DNA of 52,976 nt from CAYVGO01 sp964450725 (GCA_964450725.1 CAYVGO010000010.1:1-52976); one strand, 5' to 3'; positions 1 through 8,705 are shown, counted from the stretch's first letter. Notes: generated from the letters alone by a model not told the origin. A program made the numbers and translations.

Positions 1-247
1 AATTTTTTTGAGTAGCCCTTGTGTATTAGATAGTATTGAGAAATAGAGAGAATTGTTTGGATGTTATGTTCCGACGTGTACTTTAAATATACTATTTACT
101 TTCTTTTTAAAGAGGTAGGGTGATTGCACTACAGAAGAGGACTCAAAAGTTTTATCAACCTAATACTTTGAACAAAATTACGTTCAATCGTTATATCTAC
201 TCCCATCAGAATTTCCCAATCATTATTCATTATTCAAAAAGATGTAT

Positions 248-255
248 TAACTTTG
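248..255 (+). promoter_or_regulatory. Likely -7 promoter element of the efflux locus
   Basis: TAACTTTG matches the Bacteroidota -7 consensus TAnnTTTG. It lies 17 nt before the ATG at 273, giving a short leader, and argues against any translation start further upstream. No clear TTTG -33 box is seen at the expected distance. Positions 1-247 otherwise hold no gene I can support. Confidence 0.4.
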
Positions 256-272
256 TCGCCATCTGTAATTAC

Positions 273-689
273 ATGAAGCGTATTGTATCCATATCAGTTG
301 TAGTGTTAGCCAATATCATACTGTTGGCACATGCTATTATTCCTCACCACCATCACGACGGTGTGGCGACGGCATGGCTACAGCAAGAGTGTCAATACCA
401 CCACCATCAACCTACAGATAGCCACTCTCAGGAAGAGGATACTTCCGACGACTGTATCCTGAAAGTGGTACTCTCACGCCTTAGCGTCAGCCATCGTGAG
501 GAAAGTGAAGACCATAATCTTACGCCTTGTCTTCACTGTTTCGACTTATACTGCACTGACTTTCATCTACCGGAACCTGTCATGACGGGTAAGGCCGTTA
601 AAGCGATTACTCATCTTACTTCTACCTATTCTTATAGCCCGGTAAACACATCCGGACTTCGGGCTCCTCCATACGTTAGTATTTCTTAG
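273..689 (+). CDS. DUF6769-like His-rich exported small protein
   Basis: The 138-residue product begins MKRIVSISVVVLANIILLAHA, a signal peptide or membrane anchor, followed at once by a PHHHHDG cluster, a second HHH stretch near residue 42, and several Cys (CLHCFDLYC near residue 85). This layout resembles the Bacteroidota DUF6769 family, short His-rich periplasmic proteins found near metal and RND efflux genes; family assignment is from memory. The ATG at 273 is preferred over an in-frame GTG at 120 because the signal peptide starts there and a -7 box lies at 248-255. It heads a same-strand locus of adaptor, pump and channel genes, so a metal-binding or metal-sensing role is a reasonable inference, not shown. 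The gene ends 155 nt before the adaptor. Confidence 0.72.
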   Translation: MKRIVSISVVVLANIILLAHAIIPHHHHDGVATAWLQQECQYHHHQPTDSHSQEEDTSDDCILKVVLSRLSVSHREESEDHNLTPCLHCFDLYCTDFHLPEPVMTGKAVKAITHLTSTYSYSPVNTSGLRAPPYVSIS

Positions 690-844
690 AGGCACACGTG
701 ATAACACTGATTGAACCTGATAGACCTGATAATACAAAACACAACAGGTCTTACGTCAGTATCAGTCTTCTTACTCCGTGCTACCAGTGTTCTCATTACC
801 TTTAGAACATTCTTACCCCTTATTGTCGTACTTAAAACACTAAC

Positions 845-2350
845 ATGATGAAGAAACTCATTTACCCCTTTATTATTATATTATCTATTGCGGCTTGTAA
901 TCACCAGCACAAGCCCGCAGCCGAAGGACACTCTCACGACGAAAACCTGCAACTCACTGCTTATAGCGATGTTTTTGAGGTTTACGGAGAAGCCACTCCT
1001 TTTGCCGTAGGACGTGAAAGTGAAGTATTAGCACACTTCTCTACACTGTCTGACTTTAAACCTTTACCCGAAGGAACCATTACTGCCATCTTGACCGTAG
1101 GGACAAAGAAGGTAGAACAAACGCTCTCTGTACCTACGAAAGCAGGAATCTATACGTTTGCTCTTACTCCCAATCAAGAAGGGACAGGAACGTTGACCTT
1201 CGACATTACAAGCGGTAACCTCAAGTCAACCGTCATTGTACCTAACCTCCAAGTATATACTGATACTCACAAGGCAGACCATACGGCGGCCGACAATGTG
1301 ATTACGGGTAACAGTAACTGTGTGGCGTTTACCAAAGAGCAGAGCTGGAAGGTAGATTTTGCTACCGAGCAAGTACGTGTAGAGCCTTTTGGTCATATTA
1401 TCAAAACTTCGGCACAAGTACAGCCCTCGCAGGGAGATGAGTCTTTGGTGACGGCGAAGGCAAGCGGGGTAGTACTCTTTGCAGACAAGTTGCTGGTTGA
1501 CGGGCTACAGGTTAATGCCGGACAGCCGATATTTCGTATCAAGAGCTCTGATATGACCGACAACAACATGACCGTACGTTATACGGAAGCTTTAGGCGAA
1601 TATCAACGGACGAAGGTAGCGTATGAAAGTAAGCTCAGCCTGGCGGAAGAGAAAATCGTATCTGCCAACGAACTGCTATCGGCAAAGACAGATTTTGAGA
1701 ATGCCAAAGTCATCTACGACAATCTCTCTAAGCACTTCACCGAAGGGGGACAAACGGTTACGGCTCCCATCAGCGGATTCATCAAACAACTTTCCGTAAG
1801 AACGGGTGAGTATGTTGAGGCAGGACAACCGTTAGCCGTCATTAGCCAAAACCGCAATCTGCTCATCAGGGCGGAGATTAATCCCAAGTACTACGGCATA
1901 CTGTCTGACATTACGGCGGCAAACATCAAAATACCGAACAGCAGTGAGACCTATAACCTCTATGATTATGGCGGTAAGATAGTCTCTTTTGCCAAAGCCG
2001 TCAGTACGGACAATCCCCTGATTCCTGTTACGTTTCAAATCAACAACTCTATCGGGCTGCTGTCGGGCAGTTTTGTGGAGATGTACATCAAGACCAAGAG
2101 TACGGCGAATGCTATCACGGTCGATAACCGGTCGCTTGTTGAGGAGATGGGTAACTATTTTGTGTACAGGCAACTGACCCCCGAACTCTTTGAGAAAGTC
2201 CAAGTGAAGCCGGGAGCAACCGATGGCCGACGTACCCACATTACCGCAGGCCTTAGTACTACAGACCGTGTGGTAACCAAGGGTTCTATACTCGTAAAAC
2301 TGTCGCAATCGTCAGGAGCCTTAGACCCGCACTCAGGACATGCACACTAA
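845..2350 (+). CDS. RND efflux periplasmic adaptor lipoprotein (CusB/CzcB family)
   Basis: This 501-residue protein is the membrane-fusion subunit that should link the inner-membrane pump at 2974 to the outer-membrane channel at 6742. A lipobox LSIAAC places the lipidated Cys at residue 18 if the first ATG (845) is used; the second ATG (848) is equally possible. After a His-rich stretch (residues 20-34) come an N-terminal beta domain, a barrel-sandwich/lipoyl half around residues 190-230 (VTAKASGVVLFADKL), a helical hairpin rich in charged residues (about 235-300), the second lipoyl half (VTAPISGFIKQLSVRTGEYV) and a C-terminal membrane-proximal domain. The extreme C-terminus is again His-rich (DPHSGHAH). 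His-rich ends and the HME-type partner suggest a metal ion substrate (inference). Base composition is more GC-rich than the genes after 10 kb. Confidence 0.9.
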   Translation: MMKKLIYPFIIILSIAACNHQHKPAAEGHSHDENLQLTAYSDVFEVYGEATPFAVGRESEVLAHFSTLSDFKPLPEGTITAILTVGTKKVEQTLSVPTKAGIYTFALTPNQEGTGTLTFDITSGNLKSTVIVPNLQVYTDTHKADHTAADNVITGNSNCVAFTKEQSWKVDFATEQVRVEPFGHIIKTSAQVQPSQGDESLVTAKASGVVLFADKLLVDGLQVNAGQPIFRIKSSDMTDNNMTVRYTEALGEYQRTKVAYESKLSLAEEKIVSANELLSAKTDFENAKVIYDNLSKHFTEGGQTVTAPISGFIKQLSVRTGEYVEAGQPLAVISQNRNLLIRAEINPKYYGILSDITAANIKIPNSSETYNLYDYGGKIVSFAKAVSTDNPLIPVTFQINNSIGLLSGSFVEMYIKTKSTANAITVDNRSLVEEMGNYFVYRQLTPELFEKVQVKPGATDGRRTHITAGLSTTDRVVTKGSILVKLSQSSGALDPHSGHAH

Positions 2351-2438
2351 TAATAGTGATTAGTGATTAACGATTAGTGATTAGTGAAATACACTCTATG
2401 AGGGAGGGACTATCTGTTGGCGGCGGCTGTTCTCAGTT

Positions 2439-2727
2439 CCGTTGGCTAAAGCCGAACGGCAATAGTACTAAAGACCTTCTGAGGAATTATACTATGACAT
2501 AATTACAAAAGTACTAAAGACCCTCTGAGNNNNNNNNNNNNNNNNNNNNNNNNNNNNNNNNNNNNNNNNNNNNNNNNNNNNNNNNNNNNNNNNNNNNNNN
2601 NNNNNNNNNNNNNNNNNNNNNNNNNNNNNTACAATAGTACTAAAGACCTTCTGAGGAATTATACTAAGGATAACTACAAACCAAGATAATGGAACAGGTA
2701 CTATTGCCGTTCGGCTTTAGCCAACGG
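2439..2727. repeat. REP/MITE-like element A with 30-bp inverted ends
   Basis: Positions 2439-2468 and 2698-2727 are exact inverted copies of each other (30 bp). Each end also folds on itself: CCGTT, then GGCT-aa-AGCC, then GAACGG form a hairpin with one bulged base. Between the ends are copies of a 46-bp tandem unit (starts at 2465 and 2511) containing GTACTAAAGACC, and the scaffold gap 2530-2629 interrupts them. A relative with the same left end and the same GAACAGGTACTATTGCCGTT right end lies at 6560-6686. No transposase is present. It occupies the spacer between the adaptor and pump genes. Confidence 0.75.
2530..2629. other. Assembly gap (100 N)
   Basis: Exactly 100 N, the usual placeholder for unknown length. 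It falls inside the 46-bp tandem repeat within element A, so the true repeat number is unknown. Confidence 0.97.
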
Positions 2728-2773
2728 CGCAAAGAATGGCAGAAAAGAGCGGTGAGATGTCGTTTACATTGCA

Positions 2774-2911
2774 ATGTAAACGATACTTACCTTAAGATGT
2801 AAACGATATTTACATTGCAATGTAAGCGGTAATTACATTAGAATGTAAATGATATTTACCTTACTATGTAAAGATTATTTACACTCTAAGATAAACAATA
2901 CCTGTCAATGT
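2774..2911. repeat. 23-bp degenerate tandem repeat upstream of the RND pump
   Basis: Five consecutive 23-bp units start at 2774, 2797, 2820, 2843 and 2866, each opening with ATGTAA and containing a TTACnTT core; a sixth weaker unit begins at 2889 and a half unit precedes at about 2761. The unit is partly self-complementary (TGTAAA ... TTTACA), so the tract can be read as alternating inverted half-sites. It ends about 60 nt before the pump start codon. There are no unique spacers, so it is not CRISPR. Confidence 0.8.
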
Positions 2912-2973
2912 TGTAGAACATCATCTGCTAACCTGTCAATCGTCAATCGTAAACAGTAAATAATAATGAACTT

Positions 2974-5900
2974 ATGAACAAGATAATACTTTTCGCGCTC
3001 AACAACAGACTATTGGTGTTGTTGGCAACAATACTCATCTTCACGGGTGGGTTATATACATGGCAAAAGATGGATATTGATGTCTTTCCCGACCTGACAA
3101 CGCCAACCGTTGTAGTGATGACCGATGCTGCGGGAATGGCAGCAGAAGAGGTAGAGAGGCTCGTAACATTTCCTATCGAAACGGCGGTCAATGGGGCTAC
3201 AGACGTACGGAGAGTACGCTCGGCATCGCAGCAGGGATACTCATTTGTCTGGATAGAGTTTGACTGGGGTACGGACATCTTTAAGGCACGACAAATTGTG
3301 AGTGAGAAGATGAGTACGCTTTCAGGATTACCAGACGGGGCTACGCCCGTATTGGCTCCGCAGTCAAGTGTAATGGGTGAAATCCTGTTTATCGGACTGC
3401 AAGCCGACACTACCTCAATGATGCAACTCCGCACGCTGGCAGACTGGATTATCAAGCCCGCCATATTGGCCACCGGCGGCGTATCGCAAGTAACCATCAT
3501 TGGCGGTGATTACAAGCAATATCAGATACTCGCAGACCCTCAGAAAATGAATCTCTATGGCGTTACCATGGCAGAGCTGCAAACGGTCGGAGAGACGTTC
3601 AGCAACAACTCTTCGGGCGGGGTGGTGAGAGAATACGGCAACGAATATATGCTACGGGGCATGGCTCGAACCAACAACCTGCAAGAACTCGGCAGTACGT
3701 TTATCAAGCGGGTGGCAGGTAAACCTGTGCTTGTAGAAGATGTGGCTCAGGTCGTTATTGGCAGTGCCGTAAAAATGGGCTATGCTTCGCAGAACGCCAA
3801 GCCTGCCGTCATTCTGTCGGTCTCCAAGCAGCCCAACATCAATACGCTCAACGTTACACAAAGCATAGAGAAACAACTTGCCGAACTGCAGAAATCACTG
3901 CCGCCCGACATTCAGATGAACAGCGCTATCTTCAGGCAGGCAGACTTTATTGAAGCAGCGGTGAACAACGTCGGTACGGCACTGATTGAGGGTGCTGTCT
4001 GCGTTATTGTTATCCTGTTTCTCTTTCTGGGAAGTGTCCGTACAACGATTATCTCTATCATTACCATACCCCTGTCGTTACTCGGCACAATGATTATCCT
4101 GTGGTTATTAGACATGAACATCAACACCATGACGCTCGGCGGAATGTGTATTGCCATAGGGTCGTTGGTCGATGATGCGATTATAGATGTAGAGAATGTT
4201 TACAAGCGGCTGCGGCAGAACTTCAGCCGACCGGACAAACAGCCGGTGTTCAAGGTAGTGTTTGAGGCTTCCAAAGAAATCAGAGCCTCCATCCTTAACG
4301 CTACGTTAATCATCATGGTGGCCTTTGTACCCCTCTTCTTCCTTTCAGGGATGGAGGGCAGAATGCTCAAGCCGCTCGGTATTGCCTACATTGTATCACT
4401 CTTTATGTCTTTATTGGTGGCCATGACCGTTACGCCCCTGCTGTGCAAGCTCATGCTCTCAGACGATAAATATCTGAGCAAACAGCAGAAAGAGAGTTGG
4501 CTTACCCGTAAGCTTTCAGCCCTTTATGCTTCATCATTACAGTGGACACTACGGCATCAACCCAAAGTCATTATCCCTTCCATAGTCCTCTTTCTGCTTG
4601 CGTTAGGGCTTTACTTTACCATGGGACAGAGTTTCTTACCCGACTTCAACGAAGGGTCGCTCACCCTGTCGGTCGTTACCAAGCCGGGCGTATCGTTAGA
4701 AGAGAACAACAAGATAGGGAACCTTATTGAAACCGAACTGTTGGCTATCCCTGAGGTAAGGAGTACGGCACGCAGAACAGGCAGAGGAGAACTCGACGAG
4801 CACTCACAGGCTACCAATAGCGCAGAGATAGATGTTAACTTTACGCTCGGTGAGAGACATAGAACCGCCTTTTTTGCACACGTCAGAGAAACGCTGGCGC
4901 ACATTCCCGGTATTGCCGCTACGGTAGGGCAACCCTTAGGCCACCGTATAGATCACATGCTGTCTGGAACAAGGGCAAACATTGCCATCAAACTCTTTGG
5001 CACAGACCTTAGCACACTCTTTCAGCTCGGTAATCAGATACAGAACAGCATTGCCGACATTGAAGGGTTAGTCGATGTCAGTGTAGAGCAGCAGACCGAA
5101 ACACCGCAATTGCAAATTAGGGCGAACAGAACCATGCTGGCAAGATATGGGATAACCATAGAGACGTTCAACAACTTTGTTATCCAAGCCTTTGCCGGAG
5201 AGAAGATTGCCGAGATTTATGAAGGGCAGCGCAGTTTCGACCTTATCTTAAGGCTTAACCCTGACTACACTCAGAATATAGAGCAAGTAAAAGCAGCACT
5301 CATTGACACAGACAGCGGTAAGAAAGTACCTTTGGAAGAGGTTGCCGACATTGTCTCTACGGCAGGTCCTAATGCGGTGAGTCGTGAAAATGTACAGCGG
5401 AAGATTGTTATAGCGGCGAACGTATCGGGCAGAGACCTTGCCGGAGTGGTAGAAGACATCAATAACACCATTACGGAAAACATCAAGTTGCCCGAAGGCT
5501 ACAGGGTCGAGTATGGGGGACAGTTTGAGAGTGCCAAGAGTGCCTCACGAACCCTCTTTATTGCCTCACTTCTTGCCATTGCCGTGATATTCCTTCTGCT
5601 GTACGGAGAGTTTAAGAACGCCGCCCTGTCGGCAATCGTACTCATTAACCTACCGCTGGCACTCATTGGCGGGGTGATAGCCCTCTATATCGATTCAGCG
5701 ATTGTCAGCATTCCCTCTATCATCGGGTTTATTACCCTCTTCGGTATTGCTATCCGCAACGGGATACTCTTAGTCTCTCGCTACCGACATCTTGAGCAAG
5801 AAGGCGTTGCATTGCGAGAAACAGTAGTATCGGGGTCTATCGACAGGCTTAACCCTATTCTGATGACCGCCCTTACAGCGGCACTTGCCCTGATTCCCTT

Positions 5901-6054
5901 AGTATTAAACGGCGACAAGACAGGTAACGAAATACAAAGCCCTATGGCGGTAGTGGTCTTAGGAGGCTTATTGACCTCAACCCTGCTTAATATTTACGTT
6001 ATTCCGCTGGTTTACCTGTGGTTCAGAGGAAGAGGGAAGGAATTTAAAATGTAG
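2974..6054 (+). CDS. RND efflux pump, heavy-metal (CusA/CzcA) type
   Basis: The 1,026-residue inner-membrane transporter has the full RND length and fold: an N-terminal TM helix (residues 11-30), a large periplasmic loop starting with the HME-type DVFPDLT motif (residues 36-42), a TM bundle from about 330, a second periplasmic loop from about 550, and a final TM block from about 860 to 1,020. TM4 carries GSLVDDAIIDVENV, the acidic proton-relay signature typical of the HME-RND branch. It should export a metal ion or small toxic compound with energy from the proton gradient, together with the adaptor (845) and channel (6742). A 623-nt repeat-filled spacer separates it from the adaptor. The exact substrate cannot be read from sequence. 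Confidence 0.93.
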   Translation: MNKIILFALNNRLLVLLATILIFTGGLYTWQKMDIDVFPDLTTPTVVVMTDAAGMAAEEVERLVTFPIETAVNGATDVRRVRSASQQGYSFVWIEFDWGTDIFKARQIVSEKMSTLSGLPDGATPVLAPQSSVMGEILFIGLQADTTSMMQLRTLADWIIKPAILATGGVSQVTIIGGDYKQYQILADPQKMNLYGVTMAELQTVGETFSNNSSGGVVREYGNEYMLRGMARTNNLQELGSTFIKRVAGKPVLVEDVAQVVIGSAVKMGYASQNAKPAVILSVSKQPNINTLNVTQSIEKQLAELQKSLPPDIQMNSAIFRQADFIEAAVNNVGTALIEGAVCVIVILFLFLGSVRTTIISIITIPLSLLGTMIILWLLDMNINTMTLGGMCIAIGSLVDDAIIDVENVYKRLRQNFSRPDKQPVFKVVFEASKEIRASILNATLIIMVAFVPLFFLSGMEGRMLKPLGIAYIVSLFMSLLVAMTVTPLLCKLMLSDDKYLSKQQKESWLTRKLSALYASSLQWTLRHQPKVIIPSIVLFLLALGLYFTMGQSFLPDFNEGSLTLSVVTKPGVSLEENNKIGNLIETELLAIPEVRSTARRTGRGELDEHSQATNSAEIDVNFTLGERHRTAFFAHVRETLAHIPGIAATVGQPLGHRIDHMLSGTRANIAIKLFGTDLSTLFQLGNQIQNSIADIEGLVDVSVEQQTETPQLQIRANRTMLARYGITIETFNNFVIQAFAGEKIAEIYEGQRSFDLILRLNPDYTQNIEQVKAALIDTDSGKKVPLEEVADIVSTAGPNAVSRENVQRKIVIAANVSGRDLAGVVEDINNTITENIKLPEGYRVEYGGQFESAKSASRTLFIASLLAIAVIFLLLYGEFKNAALSAIVLINLPLALIGGVIALYIDSAIVSIPSIIGFITLFGIAIRNGILLVSRYRHLEQEGVALRETVVSGSIDRLNPILMTALTAALALIPLVLNGDKTGNEIQSPMAVVVLGGLLTSTLLNIYVIPLVYLWFRGRGKEFKM

Positions 6055-6334
6055 AATGTAGGAATGAAGGAATGAAAGACAGGAGGGGGGAGAATGAAAG
6101 AATGTAGGAATGAAGGAATGAAAGACAGGAGGNNNNNNNNNNNNNNNNNNNNNNNNNNNNNNNNNNNNNNNNNNNNNNNNNNNNNNNNNNNNNNNNNNNN
6201 NNNNNNNNNNNNNNNNNNNNNNNNNNNNNNNNGACAGGAGGGGGGAGAATGAAAGAATGTAGGAATGAAGGAATGAAAGACAGGAGGGGGGAGAATGAAA
6301 GAATGTAGGAATGAAGGAATGAAAGACAGGAGGA
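6055..6334. repeat. 46-bp tandem repeat array directly after the pump stop codon
   Basis: The unit contains AATGTAGGAATGAAGGAATG followed by a GACAGGAGG-type purine run. Copies start at 6055, 6101, 6256 and 6302, with spacing 46 on both sides of the scaffold gap 6133-6232. The first unit begins on the base after the TAG of the pump gene. The strand is almost pure purine (A/G with scattered T). A single diverged copy with the same flanking tail lies at about 7932-7980, after the channel gene. Long open frames across it are artefacts of the repeat and of the N run. Confidence 0.9.
6133..6232. other. Assembly gap (100 N)
   Basis: Exactly 100 N inside the 46-bp tandem array; the real array length is not known. 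Confidence 0.97.
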
Positions 6335-6337
6335 AAT

Positions 6338-6480
6338 GGCGGGTCAGTAGAGACGTATTGCATACGTCTCCACAGCAAATAGTAGCACATTCACCTTCGC
6401 GGAGATTGCTTCGTCCTTCGTCCTCGCAATGACGGCTACCTGTAGATTGCAATGACGGCTACCTGTAGATTGCAACGACG
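6338..6480. repeat. Dispersed palindromic repeats and a 23-bp duplication
   Basis: Positions 6338-6373 hold a near-palindrome around GAGACGTATTGCATACGTCTC's core (TATTGCATA) that recurs at 7983-8018 and, inverted, at 8096-8120. Positions 6403-6434 match one arm of the inverted repeat at 30805-30883 (AGATTGCTTCGTCC ... CTCGCAATGACG), a common intergenic palindrome. From 6426 a 23-bp unit (GCAATGACGGCTACC...) is repeated at 6449 and partly at 6472. No gene is seen between 6055 and 6741. Confidence 0.75.
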
Positions 6481-6559
6481 TGGTTCTTTGAAGAATGACA
6501 TTTGACCATTCGGTGAGAAACAGTCTCACCGTTCGGAGAGAAGATGTCTCACCATAAAG

Positions 6560-6686
6560 CCGTTGGCTAAAGCCGAACGGCAATAGAACTAAAAACAAAC
6601 TATGACAACGATTATCCATCGGCTTAGCTGCAGCCACAATAACAGGCTATCGAACAGGTACTATTGCCGTTGCTTTCAAGCAACGG
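6560..6686. repeat. REP/MITE-like element B
   Basis: The left end (6560-6586) is identical to the first 27 bases of element A at 2439. The right end (6658-6686) shares GTACTATTGCCGTT with element A, then becomes its own perfect hairpin, CCGTTGCTT-tc-AAGCAACGG. The interior is short and lacks the 46-bp units of element A. It sits 55 nt before the TolC-like gene. Confidence 0.72.
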
Positions 6687-6741
6687 ATAGAAAGACAGAA
6701 TTAACAACTAACAAACTAACAATTCATAATTTACAACTATA

Positions 6742-7923
6742 ATGAAAACAATATTACTATCTATCATACTGCTGCTCACCGTCGGCAGTACACTTACAGC
6801 ACAGAGCAGCATCAGTGAAATACTCATACAGGTAGAAGCCAACAGTACGCAACTTAAAGCACTGCAACAACAAATGGAAGCACAGAAGTTAGCCAACCGT
6901 ACGGATATTTATTTACCGAACCCCGAAGCAGAGTTCGGATACTTATGGGGTGTACCTAAGGCTATCAGTAACCGTATCGACATCTCGGTCAAGCAATCGT
7001 TTGACTTCCCTACCGTATATAGCCATAAGAGTAAGTTAGCCAACATTGAAAACACGAACGCCGAATGGGCATACAAAACAGAACGCGTCAACCTGCTGCT
7101 CGCCGTCAAAGAGACTTGCGTTCAACTTATCTATTGCAACGCGCTCATTGGAGCATACAAAGTAAGAATGGACAATGCCTTAACCATTGCACAATCCCTC
7201 GCCAAGATGACAGACGCGGGAGAGGGCAATATTCTGGAGGTAAACAAAGCACAAATCAACCTCATTACCGTCAAGAATGAGATAGCCAATATAGAAACCG
7301 AAAGACAACGCTTGCTGTCTGACCTCAAAAGGTATAACGGCGATAAGGAGATTATCTTTACAGATACACTCTTTGAAGCGGCAGTAATTCCTGATGACTT
7401 CGAGCAGTGGTATATCGAAGCAGAAAGCAAAAGTCCTGCGCTGGGCTATCTTAAAGGGGTCGTAGAGGCAGACAAGAAGAGAGTACAGGTTAATCAGGCT
7501 GTAAGGCTGCCGAAGTTCTCTGCCGGGTACGCCAGTGAAAGCATTCCCGGTGAGCAGTATCACGGAATATCTATAGGAATATCCGTACCGCTGTGGGAAA
7601 ACAAGAACAAAGTAAAGATGGCGAAAGCACAGGCTATGGCATCTCAACTGACGGTAGAAGATGCTCGAATAGCGTTTTACAACAACCTTCAGTATCTCTT
7701 CAGTAAGGCGACAACACTAAAGAGCGCCGCTGAATCTTACGGAAGCACCCTGCAAACCAACAACAATGACATTCTGCTCAAGAAAGCATGGCAGACAGGT
7801 AACCTCTCGCTGCTGAACTACCTGCTCGAAAGCCAGTACTATTACACTGCGATAGAAAATAAGTTATCCGTAGAGCGGGACTTAGCGCTAACAATAGCAC
7901 AGTTAGAGTGGGTAAATTGGTAG
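6742..7923 (+). CDS. TolC-family outer-membrane efflux channel
   Basis: The 393-residue product starts with a signal peptide (MKTILLSIILLLTVGSTLTA, cleavage before Q at about 21). The mature part is helical with two repeats of the outer-membrane efflux protein fold: ISEILIQVEANSTQLKALQQ opens the first, and about residues 215-250 the second, with long Ala/Gln/Glu-rich helices and the short beta segments FSAGYASES and HGISIGISVPLW that would form barrel strands. It should be the outer-membrane exit duct for the pump and adaptor upstream. It is short for TolC proteins (usually 400-480), as in the CusC-like channels of Bacteroidota. A 687-nt spacer with repeats separates it from the pump, so shared transcription is uncertain. 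Confidence 0.88.
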   Translation: MKTILLSIILLLTVGSTLTAQSSISEILIQVEANSTQLKALQQQMEAQKLANRTDIYLPNPEAEFGYLWGVPKAISNRIDISVKQSFDFPTVYSHKSKLANIENTNAEWAYKTERVNLLLAVKETCVQLIYCNALIGAYKVRMDNALTIAQSLAKMTDAGEGNILEVNKAQINLITVKNEIANIETERQRLLSDLKRYNGDKEIIFTDTLFEAAVIPDDFEQWYIEAESKSPALGYLKGVVEADKKRVQVNQAVRLPKFSAGYASESIPGEQYHGISIGISVPLWENKNKVKMAKAQAMASQLTVEDARIAFYNNLQYLFSKATTLKSAAESYGSTLQTNNNDILLKKAWQTGNLSLLNYLLESQYYYTAIENKLSVERDLALTIAQLEWVNW

Positions 7924-7931
7924 AGCGGAAG

Positions 7932-8120
7932 GGAGGAGAATGAAAGAATGCAGGAATGAAGAAATGAAAGACTGGAGGAAATGGCGGGTCAGTAGAGACG
8001 TATTGCATACGTCTCCACTACAAACAGCAGCATCCTTCTCAGTAATAACAACTGGTTGCGGTTTGTAATAATACAGAGATATGGCTGTTCGCAATGGAGA
8101 CGTATGCAATACGTCTCTAC
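7932..8120. repeat. Repeat-rich spacer with inverted 25-bp palindromes
   Basis: A single diverged 46-bp unit (7932-7980) is followed by the same tail seen after the 6055 array. The 25 bases at 7991-8015 (around GAGACGTATTGCATACGTC) are repeated in exact inverse orientation at 8096-8120, making a 130-bp stem-loop-forming element. It lies between the convergent channel (+) and PAP2 (-) genes and may act as a transcription barrier, though no U-run is present. Confidence 0.65.
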
Positions 8121-8124
8121 GGAA

Positions 8125-8700
8125 TTACCCCCGACCTTTTGTTATTCTTCTGTTGACATAAAGAAACAAGGTCGCCGTCAGATAGCCGGACAAAACGCCG
8201 ACAAGCATACCGCAGAAAATATCTAAGGGATAATGTACCCCTAAGTAGATTCGGCTGTAAGACACTACGGCAGCCCAAGCCAACATCACTATGGTGATGA
8301 CCTTTCGTTGTAACAGTAATGACGTAAATACTGCTACGGCAAAGCAATTGGCGGCATGAGAAGAGACAAAGCCATACAACCCACCCCTGTAATTATTGAC
8401 CGTGTACACAAGGTCGGCAATCTCGGGCTGATGCGTAGGGCGTAATCTGAGAAAGAGAGGTTTACAAATACCGCTGGAAATCTGGTCTGACAGTAAAATC
8501 AACAAACCAATGCTAAGTACTACAATCAATCGACTTTTGTTATTGGGATACTTCCTGTATAGCCAGTATAACAGCAAGAGGTAAAGCGGTATTGAGGTAT
8601 AAGTCTGAGAAAGCAGCCACATTACGTGGTCGGCTACGGTAGAGCGACATCCGTTAAGCCATAGGAATAAATCTGTATCCCACTGTGGAAAAATGTCCAT
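8125..8700 (-). CDS. PAP2-family membrane phosphatase
   Basis: A 191-residue membrane protein with the three phosphatase signature blocks of the PAP2 superfamily: K80-x6-R87-P88 (KPLFLRLRP), F-V-S113-S114-H115 (in place of PSGH), and S149-R150-x5-H156-x3-D160 (SRIYLGVHYPLD). The two His and the Arg/Lys residues for phospho-His catalysis are all there. About five TM helices are visible. Members act on undecaprenyl pyrophosphate, phosphatidate-type lipids or lipid A; the substrate cannot be told here, though recycling of undecaprenyl-PP would suit cell-wall supply. It is the last gene of the tpiA operon, starting 5 nt after rfbC. Confidence 0.9.
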   Translation of the reverse strand: MDIFPQWDTDLFLWLNGCRSTVADHVMWLLSQTYTSIPLYLLLLYWLYRKYPNNKSRLIVVLSIGLLILLSDQISSGICKPLFLRLRPTHQPEIADLVYTVNNYRGGLYGFVSSHAANCFAVAVFTSLLLQRKVITIVMLAWAAVVSYSRIYLGVHYPLDIFCGMLVGVLSGYLTATLFLYVNRRITKGRG

Positions 8701-8705
8701 ATTAT

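Noticed and set aside
120..272. GTG-initiated extension of the His-rich protein
   Set aside because: The signal peptide and the -7 box place the start at 273.
1832..2308. 158-codon minus-strand frame in the adaptor gene
   Set aside because: It is antisense to an intact, motif-bearing adaptor; no promoter or family match.
2774..2911. CRISPR array
   Set aside because: The 23-bp units are contiguous and have no unique spacers; the same holds for the 41-, 42-, 46- and 84-bp arrays.
2943..3500. 185-codon minus-strand frame at the start of the RND pump gene
   Set aside because: It is the shadow of the conserved pump N-terminus and its product matches nothing I know.
5977..6452. Two long minus-strand frames spanning the 46-bp array and the N run
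   Set aside because: They are translations of the tandem repeat through 100 N, with Phe/Ser/Pro periodic peptides and no coding character.
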